From: Thalassospiraceae bacterium LMO-JJ14
Lineage (GTDB): Bacteria > Pseudomonadota > Alphaproteobacteria > Rhodospirillales > Casp-alpha2
Direction of reading: 5' to 3'
DNA length: 64,000 nucleotides
NCBI GenBank assembly: GCA_021555105.2
Contig: CP134604.1
Location: 1,798,001 to 1,862,000 of the forward strand
Numbering within the stretch: the first letter of the stretch is position 1; each line of letters opens with the position of its first letter. Below the pieces are notes generated by a model. The model was not told where the DNA came from, did no database searches, and saw nothing but the letters and a program-made list of their open reading frames with translations. Both the position numbers and the translations under genes were made by a program. Of this stretch, positions 1 through 7,366 are shown one piece after another.

Positions 1-59
1 GCCATGACGGGGGCTGCTGGGGCGCGCCCTTTGCCGGCGCGGGCGGGGGGCTGAAAACC

Positions 60-449
60 GTGCTGGTGGCGGCTGCGGCCCTGATCGACGCCGACGGGCG
101 GGTGCTCATCGCCAAACGTCCGGAAGGCAAATCGATGGCCGGCTTGTGGGAGTTTCCGGGCGGCAAGGTCGCCGACGGCGAACTGCCGGAAACCGCCCTG
201 GTCCGCGAACTGGCCGAAGAACTGGACCTCGACATTACCGAGTCCTGCCTGGCGCCGTTTACCTTCGCCAGCCACGTCTATGAGGATTTCCATCTGCTGA
301 TGCCGCTGTATCTGTGCCGCATCTGGAAAGGCCAGCCGAAACCCCTCGAAGGCCAGGAATTGAAGTGGGTGCAGCCGATCCGGCTGGGGGATTATCCGAT
401 GCCGCCGGCCGACAAGCCGCTGGTGGCGCTGCTCAGGGATTATCTCTGA
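60..449 (+). CDS. mutT: MutT-type Nudix hydrolase (8-oxo-dGTP diphosphatase)
   Basis: Sanitises the nucleotide pool by hydrolysing oxidised dGTP to the monophosphate. A full Nudix box lies at residues 35-57, with G35, E41, R49, E50, E53 and E54 in the G-x5-E-x7-R-E-x2-E-E spacing. The length (129 aa) is normal for MutT. The proposed GTG start follows a G-rich stretch, but the frame stays open to the window edge, so a start a few codons upstream cannot be excluded. A different frame closes with TGA at 52-54 and could be the end of a preceding gene that I cannot identify. Family assignment is firm; the preferred substrate is inferred. Confidence 0.88.
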   Translation: MLVAAAALIDADGRVLIAKRPEGKSMAGLWEFPGGKVADGELPETALVRELAEELDLDITESCLAPFTFASHVYEDFHLLMPLYLCRIWKGQPKPLEGQELKWVQPIRLGDYPMPPADKPLVALLRDYL

Positions 450-530
450 TCCGGCCCGCCGTTTCGCTCTGCATCTCTGCCGCCATCCCTGCCAGGGTCC
501 AGAAAGCAATTAATGATGCCTGACGCTCTG

Positions 531-600
531 GATTCCGGCTTTCGCCGGAATGACAAAGGGTAATGTTGTCCGTTACCCCGGCGCAGGCCGGGGGCCAGCG
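531..600. repeat. intergenic palindromic repeat pair
   Basis: Two adjacent inverted repeats of the ATTCCGGC-tttc-GCCGGAAT and CCCCGG-cgcagg-CCGGGG types lie between mutT and the convergent MarR-like gene. Related copies occur at about 3940-3975 and 43364-43441. They probably form RNA hairpins at the ends of both transcripts. The rest of 450-648 holds nothing I recognise. Confidence 0.6.
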
Positions 601-648
601 CATAAGCGCCGGTGGCCCATCCGGGAAAAGGGTATTGGAGGGGGCAGC

Positions 649-1029
649 TTAAAGCCCCGCCACAGCCTTTTTCATTTCATCGACCGCATCGTCGAAAAAC
701 GCATCCATTTGCGCGCGCATCTGCGGCGACAGGGCGATCAGCTTCGAGCGCGCGTCATTGGGGTTTTCCTTTTCGACGATCAGCCCGCGTGTCAGCGCGG
801 TGTCGATGTACTTGGATGCCGTCAGCGGGCTTTTGACGCCGGTGATGGCGGCAATTGCGTCGGTCTTGCGGACCGGTTCACTGACGCGCCACAAGTGCGT
901 CAGCAAATCCCAGTAAGCGGCCGAGTAAAATTCCGTGTCCCCCGCGAACAGATTGATCCAGCCGCTGCCGACCTTGTCGGTGAAGACCAGATAGGCACGC
1001 CGTTGCTGATCGCTATAGGTCAGGGGCAC
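649..1029 (-). CDS. MarR-like winged-helix transcriptional regulator
   Basis: Small (126 aa) winged-helix protein. The central segment (about residues 55-85) reads as a helix-turn-helix followed by a wing, with the MarR-like pattern T-A-S-K-Y-I-D then G-L-I, E, and a charged D-A-R-S-K wing before the L-x-L-S-P strand. The last 25 residues form an amphipathic helix suited to dimerisation. It is transcribed away from a 219-bp AT-rich region shared with the glycine-zipper lipoprotein gene. Its target and ligand are unknown. Confidence 0.7.
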   Translation of the reverse strand: MPLTYSDQQRRAYLVFTDKVGSGWINLFAGDTEFYSAAYWDLLTHLWRVSEPVRKTDAIAAITGVKSPLTASKYIDTALTRGLIVEKENPNDARSKLIALSPQMRAQMDAFFDDAVDEMKKAVAGL

Positions 1030-1248
1030 GGGATTCCTCCATGGGAAACAATGTTAAAAATTACAGTTATATATATAGCTTCTTTGCTGCAAATGTCCAT
1101 TCCCATTATCATATTGAAAATAAAAGATAAAAAGTTTGATACATTTAAATACATTTATTTTTAACAACAATATTGACTATAAAAATAAAGATAATTAAGC
1201 TCCTCTCATCGCCGCGGAGGAAACGGCGGCGACGTAACAGGAGGACGA
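1030..1248. promoter_or_regulatory. AT-rich divergent promoter region
   Basis: Between the MarR-like gene and the glycine-zipper gene. About 150 bp (1045-1200) is very A/T-rich, in strong contrast with the GC-rich surroundings. It must hold promoters for both genes, but I see no convincing -35/-10 pair. A good Shine-Dalgarno (AGGAGG at 1239-1244) precedes the downstream gene. Confidence 0.5.
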
Positions 1249-1776
1249 ATGATGAAAACCGAATTGATGACGACCAATACCAAGAAGACCACGAAATTGC
1301 GCCGGCCGATGGCCATGGCCATGGCGGCGGTGCTGAGCCTCGGCCTGCTGAGCGGCTGTGTCACCGACCAGGGCAACAAGCAGACCATGGGCACCTTGCT
1401 CGGTGCGGGCCTCGGTGGTTTCGCCGGATCCAAGGTCGGCGGCGGCAAGGGCCAGCTTGCGGCAACCGCGGCGGGCGTATTGCTCGGCGGGTTCCTCGGC
1501 AACTCGATGGGTCAATCCCTCGACCGTGCCGACCAGGCGTACCTGAACCGGGCGCAGACCCAGGCCATGGAGGCCCCGGTCGGGCAGACGATTTCCTGGT
1601 CGAACCCGGAAAGCGGCAATTCCGGCCATGTCACGCCGACCCGTGTCGGCCGCGACACGCAGACCGGCGCTTATTGCCGGGAATACCAGACCGAAGTCAT
1701 CGTCGGTGGCGAATCCCAGGTCGGGTACGGCACCGCGTGCCGGATGCCGGACGGCGACTGGAAAATCTCCAGCTAA
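1249..1776 (+). CDS. glycine-zipper outer-membrane lipoprotein (17 kDa surface antigen-like)
   Basis: Predicted lipoprotein. A charged N-terminus and hydrophobic stretch (about 20-36) end in a lipobox L-L-S-G-C with Cys37. A glycine-zipper pair follows at about 45-83 (repeated G-x3-G, including GAGLGGFAG and GVLLGGFLG), as in the Rickettsia 17-kDa antigen and SlyB-like families. The C-terminal half is a soluble domain with two cysteines (C-R-E-Y and A-C-R) ending in W-K-I-S-S. AGGAGG sits just upstream, and the second ATG at 1252 has better spacing than the first. Likely role is envelope structure; the exact function is unknown. Confidence 0.8.
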   Translation: MMKTELMTTNTKKTTKLRRPMAMAMAAVLSLGLLSGCVTDQGNKQTMGTLLGAGLGGFAGSKVGGGKGQLAATAAGVLLGGFLGNSMGQSLDRADQAYLNRAQTQAMEAPVGQTISWSNPESGNSGHVTPTRVGRDTQTGAYCREYQTEVIVGGESQVGYGTACRMPDGDWKISS

Positions 1777-1924
1777 CGTCTGCACTGCGTCGCGCCCGGG
1801 GGTACTCCTCCGGCCCTGCGGCGCGCGATGCGAGACGGGCGGCACCGGAACCCCTCTCCGGGCCGCCCGATCCGCGTGTGTGTTTGTGCTTTTAAAGCAT
1901 ACGCGCGCTTCCTACATTTCCACC

Positions 1925-2740
1925 ATGACAGACAACGAAACCACGACATCGAATCCCGGCGCAGCCGGCCCGGTTAGTGCCGGACTGGTGATTATCGGCA
2001 ACGAAATCCTTTCCGGTCGCACGCGCGACGCCAACCTGCAGCATCTGGGCGCAGAACTGAACAAGCTCGGCATCCGCATGACCGAAGTGCGCATCGTTTC
2101 AGATGAGCCGGACGCCATCGTCGAGGCCGTGAACACGCTCCGCGCACGCTATGATTACGTCTTCACCACCGGCGGCATCGGCCCGACCCACGACGACATC
2201 ACGTCGGAATGCATCGCCAAGGCCTTCGGCATCGACTTCGGACCGAACCCGGAGGCGGTCAAGTTGCTGGAAGATCATTATCCGCCGGGCGAGCTGACCG
2301 CAGCCAGGCTGCGCATGGCGAACACACCGGTCGATGCGGTGCTGATCGACAACCCGGTGTCCAAGGCGCCGGGTTTTCAGGTCGAGAACGTGTTCGTTTT
2401 ACCGGGTGTGCCGCGCATCATGCAGGCGATGTTCATCGGGATCCGTCACCGCCTGACTGGCGGCAAGCCGATGCTCAGCCGCACCGTCTCTTCGCATGTT
2501 CCCGAAGGCCGGGCCGGCGGTCCGCTCTCGGAACTGCAGGCGCGTCACCCGGATACCGAGATCGGCTCGTATCCGTTCTATCGCAACGACCGCCCGGGCG
2601 CGAACATCGTCATCCGTGCCGAGGATGCGGACAAAGCCGACGCGGCGGTACGCGATGTGATAGAGATGCTGAAGGACCTCGGCGGCGAGCCGGTCCTCGA
2701 AGACCCGGAGACGTCCGAAAACACGGAGGCGCCGACATGA
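1925..2740 (+). CDS. CinA-type molybdopterin-binding-domain protein
   Basis: 271-aa protein with the MoaB/MogA-like domain found at the N-terminus of competence/damage-inducible protein A. It carries I-I-G-N-E-I-L-S-G near residue 22, T-T-G-G-I-G-P-T-H-D-D near 80, and V-L-P-G-V-P-R-I-M near 155. The C-terminal amidase domain of full-length CinA is absent, so this is the short form. The frame is open far upstream, but the ATG at 1925 gives the family-typical start. The stop overlaps the ATG of the next gene (ATGA), so the two are probably translationally coupled. The biological substrate of the short form is not settled. Confidence 0.82.
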   Translation: MTDNETTTSNPGAAGPVSAGLVIIGNEILSGRTRDANLQHLGAELNKLGIRMTEVRIVSDEPDAIVEAVNTLRARYDYVFTTGGIGPTHDDITSECIAKAFGIDFGPNPEAVKLLEDHYPPGELTAARLRMANTPVDAVLIDNPVSKAPGFQVENVFVLPGVPRIMQAMFIGIRHRLTGGKPMLSRTVSSHVPEGRAGGPLSELQARHPDTEIGSYPFYRNDRPGANIVIRAEDADKADAAVRDVIEMLKDLGGEPVLEDPETSENTEAPT

Positions 2741-3009
2741 AAACGAAAAGCCCTGACCTGGTCCGTAGCCAGCGGGCTTTTTTCAGTTTTCTGGTTTATC
2801 GCGCAATCCTCGGCACGGCGATTTCGCTGGCGATTGCGGCGCTGTTGCTGTGGCTGGATGTCGGCGGCATTGCGTCGCTGATCGCGCGCGCCGGCCAGTC
2901 GTGGATGTGGATCGGTCTTTTCTGTTTCGATATCTGGGTGACCGTTACCGGCATGACCATTGCCATCGGCATCTGGGGGCTCGGCGAATGGCGCGACCCG
3001 CCGGACTAG
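2737..3009 (+). CDS. small integral membrane protein, unknown function
   Basis: 90-aa protein with two predicted membrane helices (about residues 20-42 and 55-80) and short charged ends. It overlaps the cinA-like stop by ATGA, which fixes the start and suggests co-expression. I do not recognise a family. Conserved placement after a CinA-type gene would be the main clue to function. It ends convergent with bluB. Confidence 0.65.
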   Translation: MKTKSPDLVRSQRAFFSFLVYRAILGTAISLAIAALLLWLDVGGIASLIARAGQSWMWIGLFCFDIWVTVTGMTIAIGIWGLGEWRDPPD

Positions 3010-3012
3010 CGT

Positions 3013-3684
3013 TCAGCGCTTGACGATAAAATTCGCAATGTCGACCCGGTCCTGCCATCCGGCGCGGACCAGTTCGGGGTCGTCATGTTCTTCGACGGGA
3101 TAACCGAGGCACAGATAGCCGATCAGGGTCCATGTTTCCGGCACGTCGAGGGTGCGGCGCACCTGTTCGGGGTCGAGAATCGACACCCAGCCCAGCCCGA
3201 CACCGTTGGCGCGCGCCGCCAGCCACAGCGTGGTGATGGCGCCGACCACGGAATAGGCGAGCATCTCCGGCATGGTCTTGCGGCCGAGCCCGTGTCCGGT
3301 TTCGCTTTCATCGTCGCAATAGACCGCCAGGTGCACCGGCGCTTCCTTCAGCCCGGCAAGCTTGAGCCCGGCATACAGTTCCGCCCGCGCGCCGTCGTAA
3401 TCGTCCAGCGCATCGGCGTTGGCGCGTTCGAAATTGGCGATGATGTCCTGGCGGCGTGCGGCATCGTCGACGGTGACGAAGCGCCATGGCTGCGCATTGC
3501 CGACGCTTGGCGACAGCGCCGCCAGTCTCAGCAACTGTTCGATCAAGCCGTCCGGCAGCGGATCGGTTCTGAAACGGCGCACATCGCGGCGCCACACCAG
3601 AAGACTTTCCAGCGTGTCACGGAACCGCCGGTCGAAACCGGGGGCGGTTTCGCCGATCAGGGGCTTTGGGTTGGGTGCGTCCAT
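3013..3684 (-). CDS. bluB: 5,6-dimethylbenzimidazole synthase (flavin destructase)
   Basis: Nitroreductase-fold enzyme that cleaves FMNH2 with O2 to form the lower ligand of vitamin B12. It shows the BluB signatures R-R-D-V-R-R-F-R (about 33-40), S-P-S-V-G-N-A-Q-P-W-R-F near 60, and G-L-G-W-V-S-I-L near 165. The chosen start (ATG at 3684, 223 aa) drops a 12-residue Cys/Pro-rich leader that the longer open frame would add. It stands alone here, with no other cobalamin genes nearby. Other nitroreductases are the alternative, but the combined motifs favour BluB. Confidence 0.85.
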   Translation of the reverse strand: MDAPNPKPLIGETAPGFDRRFRDTLESLLVWRRDVRRFRTDPLPDGLIEQLLRLAALSPSVGNAQPWRFVTVDDAARRQDIIANFERANADALDDYDGARAELYAGLKLAGLKEAPVHLAVYCDDESETGHGLGRKTMPEMLAYSVVGAITTLWLAARANGVGLGWVSILDPEQVRRTLDVPETWTLIGYLCLGYPVEEHDDPELVRAGWQDRVDIANFIVKR

Positions 3685-3806
3685 GACTGGACATTGGCAC
3701 GCACCCGGACCCGGGCGCAAGCGTGCCGGCGCCCCTTGCCGCGCTGCCGGCGACGATGCTTCGCCTCTTGCCCAGCGCGGCGGCGGCGGTTACTTTCCCT
3801 GCCGAT

Positions 3807-3891
3807 GCGGGCGTGGTGAAATTGGTAGACACAAGGGACTTAAAATCCCTCGGCTTCGGCCTTGCCGGTTCAAGTCCGGCCGCCCGCACCA
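3807..3891 (+). tRNA. tRNA-Leu (UAA)
   Basis: Cloverleaf read by eye. The acceptor stem GCGGGCG (3807-3813) pairs with CGCCCGC (3881-3887), followed by discriminator A and encoded CCA (3889-3891). The anticodon stem GGGA/TCCC encloses loop CTTAAAA, with anticodon TAA at 3841-3843. A long variable arm (CTCGGCTTCGGC region) is as expected for leucine. The T-loop is GGTTCAAGTCC. Confidence 0.97.
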
Positions 3892-4091
3892 TCCGCTTTC
3901 GCGGGCGCAGGCTCCTGCCGGAGTCCAGCGGCGCCGTTCGAAGCTCTGGACCTTGGCCTTCGCCGGGGTGACGACAGCAGAATTTACCCCGCGCTGCGCG
4001 CGACCCTCTCCCCAGGGAGAGGGGGGGATTGCCATGTTTCCCGCGCCATGCCCTCGGGCGAGGCCGCCGGGATGCAGCTACTGAATATCGG
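3892..4091. repeat. intergenic region with palindromic repeat
   Basis: 200 bp between tRNA-Leu and the convergent cupin gene. It holds a degenerate copy of the GGC-ttcGCCGGGGTGAC intergenic repeat at about 3940-3975, and a CCTCTCCC-aggGAGAGG inverted repeat at about 4003-4023. No gene is visible. Confidence 0.5.
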
Positions 4092-4781
4092 CTAGGCCGC
4101 GCCGGGAGCCGTCGCATCGGCAAAGCGCAAATGACCTTCCTTGGTCAACAGGCGGCAGCCGTTCGGGCCGGCCATCGCGGTGAAGTCCGTGCCGATCGGC
4201 AGGCGCAGCCATGACCACGGCCGGAACGCCTCCACACCCTGCATGAAGTCGCCGTCGAGCACGAACACCTCGTAGCCGCCGACCGGCTGCACCGAAATTG
4301 CCGTGCCGGGCCGGCAGGTCAAAAGCCGCACCGTTTCGCGCGTGTCGCGGAACAGCGCCCGGCTGTCGATGCCCGCTGTATCATCCGCCGCGCTGGCTTC
4401 CGAAGCCGCCCGCGTATCGATGCGTACCGGCGTCCGGTCATCGGGGTCGAACTGCCACAGCTTGACGAAGATGGTGCAGCCCGGTGCCGAGGCCGGGGTG
4501 TGGCGTGAGCGTGGTGGATTGCGCACGTAGGTACCCGCCGGGTGATCGCCGCCTTCGTCCTGAAACACACCGTCGAGCACGAAGTATTCCTCGCCGCCGC
4601 CGTGCACGTGCGCGGGGAAGGCACTGCCGGGTGCGTAACGGACGATGGAGGTCGCGCGCGCCACTTCATCGCCGATCCGGTCCAGCATCTTGCGCTCGAC
4701 ACCGGCCGTGGGCGAGGGGACCCAGTCCATGTCGCGGCCGTGCATGACGGCCCGCTTGGCGAAATCGCTATTGATTTCCAT
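4092..4781 (-). CDS. ChrR-like double-cupin protein
   Basis: 229-aa protein built of two cupin modules. The first (about 45-110) carries a metal-binding set H-V-H-G-G-G-E-E-Y plus a downstream R-H-T. The second (about 150-215) has lost most metal ligands. This resembles the C-terminal cupin domain of ChrR, the zinc anti-sigma factor of the singlet-oxygen response, but the N-terminal zinc domain and an adjacent ECF sigma gene are missing here. A stand-alone cupin sensor or enzyme is therefore more likely than a true anti-sigma factor. It lies just downstream of a SnoaL-like gene on the same strand (15 bp), suggesting one transcript. Confidence 0.7.
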   Translation of the reverse strand: MEINSDFAKRAVMHGRDMDWVPSPTAGVERKMLDRIGDEVARATSIVRYAPGSAFPAHVHGGGEEYFVLDGVFQDEGGDHPAGTYVRNPPRSRHTPASAPGCTIFVKLWQFDPDDRTPVRIDTRAASEASAADDTAGIDSRALFRDTRETVRLLTCRPGTAISVQPVGGYEVFVLDGDFMQGVEAFRPWSWLRLPIGTDFTAMAGPNGCRLLTKEGHLRFADATAPGAA

Positions 4782-4796
4782 CGTCGCTGTTCTCCG

Positions 4797-5204
4797 TCAC
4801 GGTGTGTCGTTCGTATTTAGTGCTTCAAGATCGAAATGAAAGACCTTGGATATGATCTGCCATGCACCGTCCACTTTAACGAACGTCAGGAAGTCGGTGA
4901 AGTAACGTTCGCCGACGGCGCAATGGGCATGCACGAAGGCGGTCCTGGGTCCGGCGAATTCAATGCCGACGATGCTGTCGCGGCGTGGCTCGCCCCGCGC
5001 GGCGGGGGCCTGCCGGGCGGCGACGATGGGCAGGTATTCATCCATTCCCAGATTGGTCAGCGCGTCTTCGGTTGCGCACACATACCGGGCATCCGGGTGC
5101 AGCACGCCGGCCAGCTTCGCCGGGTCGCTGAAATACAGACCGTCGAAATAGATCTGCATCTGCCGGGTCACGGCCTGAAGGTCTTCCTGTAGGTCATCAT
5201 GCAT
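4797..5204 (-). CDS. SnoaL/NTF2-like protein
   Basis: 135-aa alpha+beta protein of the SnoaL-like (NTF2 fold) superfamily. An N-terminal helix (residues 1-20) is followed by Y-F-D-G-L-Y-F-S-D-P and a terminal beta sheet with F-L-T-F-V-K-V-D-G-A-W-Q-I-I-S-K-V-F-H, the usual ending of this fold. The ATG at 5204 is preceded by GGAGAGAG, so I prefer it over the longer open frame. It is probably an enzyme or ligand-binding protein acting on a small hydrophobic compound, and is likely co-transcribed with the cupin gene downstream. Confidence 0.72.
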   Translation of the reverse strand: MHDDLQEDLQAVTRQMQIYFDGLYFSDPAKLAGVLHPDARYVCATEDALTNLGMDEYLPIVAARQAPAARGEPRRDSIVGIEFAGPRTAFVHAHCAVGERYFTDFLTFVKVDGAWQIISKVFHFDLEALNTNDTP

Positions 5205-5271
5205 GGTGTCTCTCTCCGCGCGCTCCCGGTGGCGGCCAGACGACCGCCCCGGGTGCCCGCCTGTAGGGGGA

Positions 5272-5880
5272 TCAGGCGGCTTCGCGCGCGAGGGTGGTCT
5301 GCACGTGCGGACGATTTCGGACGCGATCGACATAGGCGGTGACATGCGGCCAGGGAGAGAGGTCCAGCTCGATGATCGGCGCCCACGACGCAACGACGAA
5401 GGCATACGCATCGGCAACGGTGAAGGCGTCGCCCATCAGGTAGCTGCGGCCGTCGGCAAGCTGTGCCTCCAGCGCGTCGAAACGCGAGCGCAGTTTGGTC
5501 ATCGCCTGATCACGCAGTGCGCCTTCGGGCTTGATGGGGGCAAAGAACGGGCCGAACGACTTGTGCAGTTCGCTGGCGACGAAGTTCAGCCGTTCCTGCA
5601 ACCGCACACGCTCGATCGTACCGGCCGTGGGGGCAAGGCCCGTTTCCGGTTTCAGATCGGCGAGGTATTGCAGGATTGCCGGCGCTTCCAGCAACAGCGT
5701 GCCGTCGTCGAGTTCGAGCGCCGGCACGTAGCCGAGCGGATTGACGCTGCGAAAATCGCTGCCGGTCTCGGTTTCCTTGCTGGCGCCGTCGACCTTTGCC
5801 AGTTCGTAGTCGGCGCCGATTTCGTTCAGCGCGATGTGCACCGCCTGCGAACAGACGCCGGGCATGTAGTAAAGTTTCAT
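5272..5880 (-). CDS. gst: beta-class glutathione S-transferase
   Basis: 202-aa cytosolic GST. The thioredoxin-fold N-terminus opens with M-K-L-Y-Y-M-P-G-V-C, placing Cys10 where beta-class enzymes have their glutathione-linked cysteine. N-P-L-G-Y-V-P-A-L (about 47-55) and the E-A-P-A-I-L-Q-Y-L glutathione-binding segment follow. The helical C-domain contains F-T-V-A-D-A-Y. It is transcribed divergently from an HxlR-type regulator across a 140-bp region with four GTTACC half-sites, so it is very probably that regulator's target. Likely role is detoxification of an electrophile. Confidence 0.9.
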   Translation of the reverse strand: MKLYYMPGVCSQAVHIALNEIGADYELAKVDGASKETETGSDFRSVNPLGYVPALELDDGTLLLEAPAILQYLADLKPETGLAPTAGTIERVRLQERLNFVASELHKSFGPFFAPIKPEGALRDQAMTKLRSRFDALEAQLADGRSYLMGDAFTVADAYAFVVASWAPIIELDLSPWPHVTAYVDRVRNRPHVQTTLAREAA

Positions 5881-5936
5881 CGTTGTGTCTCCCTTCGTGG
5901 GTCAAAGTTGTTGTCGCCCCGACAGGTAGAATTCCG

Positions 5937-5997
5937 AGTTACCAAAGTAAAGTTGATTTCCTTTGGTAACTGCATTATCAAGTTACCATCCGGTAAC
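5937..5997. promoter_or_regulatory. operator: two GTTACC inverted repeats (HxlR target)
   Basis: A perfect 11-bp inverted repeat, AGTTACCAAAG (5937-5947) and CTTTGGTAACT (5961-5971), has a 13-bp spacer. A second repeat GTTACC-atcc-GGTAAC follows at 5982-5997. All four half-sites share GTTACC. They lie between the divergent GST and HxlR genes, the last ending 23 bp before the HxlR start, so binding should control both and give autoregulation. Confidence 0.8.
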
Positions 5998-6020
5998 CAG
6001 GTTTCCCCGAAAGGTGCGCC

Positions 6021-6446
6021 ATGGCCTTGAAAATGCGTAAGAATCGATCTCCCGCGGTGCCGTATAGCTGCCCGCTTCTGGAATGCATGCAGATCCTCGG
6101 CGGCGCGTGGACGCCTAACATCATCTGGAACTTGCGCGCCGGCCCAAGGCGATTCAGCGAACTGCGCAGCGATATTCCGCTGGTCTCGCCGAAGGTGTTG
6201 ACCACAAGGCTGCGCGAACTGGAATCGTGGGGCGTTTTGGAACGCAACGTCATGCCGACGTCACCGCCGTCGGTCGAATACAGCCTCAGCGATCTCGGCC
6301 AGCGGCTGGTGCCTGCCATCGACGCCATCGCCGAGGTCGGCGAGGAACTGAAGAAGCGGAAAGTCGTAAGCGACGATGCCAAGAAGCCATCCGGCCGCCC
6401 GCGTCACCTCGGCCGCCGCCGCCCCGGGAACAAGGCGGCGGGGTAA
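6021..6446 (+). CDS. HxlR-family winged-helix regulator
   Basis: 141-aa HxlR-type regulator. The N-terminal cysteine segment Y-S-C-P-L-L-E-C precedes L-G-G-A-W-T-P-N-I-I-W-N-L, the hallmark of the family. F-S-E-L-R, a recognition helix S-P-K-V-L-T-T-R-L-R-E-L-E and a wing S-V-E-Y-S-L-S-D-L-G follow. The last 25 residues are basic and Arg/Gly-rich, possibly extra DNA contact. HxlR proteins often use the N-terminal cysteine to sense electrophiles or oxidants, which fits the divergent GST. The shared intergenic region carries four GTTACC half-sites. Confidence 0.88.
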   Translation: MALKMRKNRSPAVPYSCPLLECMQILGGAWTPNIIWNLRAGPRRFSELRSDIPLVSPKVLTTRLRELESWGVLERNVMPTSPPSVEYSLSDLGQRLVPAIDAIAEVGEELKKRKVVSDDAKKPSGRPRHLGRRRPGNKAAG

Positions 6447-6513
6447 GAGGCGGGAGCATCAACTTCGTCATGCCGATGAAGGCCGAAATCCGGTTACGGC
6501 GCCGCCACCGGCT

Positions 6514-7209
6514 TTAGTCCCGAAGCGCCATGTCGACGGCGGCGCGGCAGTGCAGATCGGTGGTCGAGAACGCCGGAATGTCGATATCTTCGGGGGCGAT
6601 CAGCAGCGGTATTTCCGTGCAGCCGAGCACGATGCCCGCCGCGCCGCGTTTGTGCAGCGTGTGCATCAGTTCAAGGTACTTCGCCCGCGTTTCCGTCAGG
6701 AAGCGGTCCTTGACCATTTCCTCCATGATCGATGCATCGACGAAATCCCGTTCCGCAACGTCCGGCACGATCGTCTCGATCCCGAAGGTTTTGAGCACAT
6801 CCTGATAGAATGTGCCTTCCATGGTCTTGCGCACGCCGAGCAGTGCGACGGAAGAAAGTCCGTGGGCTTGGATGGCCTTGCCGGTAGCCTCGGCGATATG
6901 CAGGAACGGAATGCTCAGATGCGGCTGAATTTCCGGCACGAAACGATGCACGTCGTTGCAGGTGATGACCATGAAGTCGGCGCCGCCGGCTTCGACCGAT
7001 TTCGCGGCTTTCAGGATCATCTCGCACGCCGCCGCTTCATCTTTGTCGCGGATGACGTGGTCGACATAGCGCTGCCGGTCGACGCTTTCGAGGATCAGAT
7101 GCGCCGAATGCACACCGCCCAGGGTCTCGTTCATCATGGTGTTGAGCAGGCGGTAGTACGCCTGCGTCGATACCCAGCTCAAGCCGCCGATCAGACCGAT
7201 TTTCTTCAT
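6514..7209 (-). CDS. aspartate/glutamate racemase family protein
   Basis: PLP-independent amino-acid racemase of the Asp/Glu superfamily, 231 aa. The start M-K-K-I-G-L-I-G-G-L-S-W-V-S-T is typical. The two catalytic cysteines are visible in V-I-T-C-N-D-V-H (about residue 84) and V-L-G-C-T-E-I (about 196). Likely activity is racemisation of aspartate or another D/L amino acid, as in YgeA/RacX relatives. It stands alone with 157 bp before the next divergent gene. The substrate cannot be read from sequence. Confidence 0.87.
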   Translation of the reverse strand: MKKIGLIGGLSWVSTQAYYRLLNTMMNETLGGVHSAHLILESVDRQRYVDHVIRDKDEAAACEMILKAAKSVEAGGADFMVITCNDVHRFVPEIQPHLSIPFLHIAEATGKAIQAHGLSSVALLGVRKTMEGTFYQDVLKTFGIETIVPDVAERDFVDASIMEEMVKDRFLTETRAKYLELMHTLHKRGAAGIVLGCTEIPLLIAPEDIDIPAFSTTDLHCRAAVDMALRD

Positions 7210-7366
7210 CGCATTTCCCTATAAAACCGTGCTGCGGGATTCCTGCACATCCCGTGCCGATGAGCAAGAGAGCGCCAAGAGCGGATGTATCAGGATAATT
7301 CAATCTTAGGCGGTGGACTCTCGCTTCGCCCGGGGCAATGATGAGGGTGCTCAAGGGGGACAGGCA

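Noticed and set aside
4092-4781. ChrR anti-sigma factor
   Set aside because: Only the cupin modules are present; the zinc-binding N-terminal domain and a neighbouring ECF sigma gene are absent.
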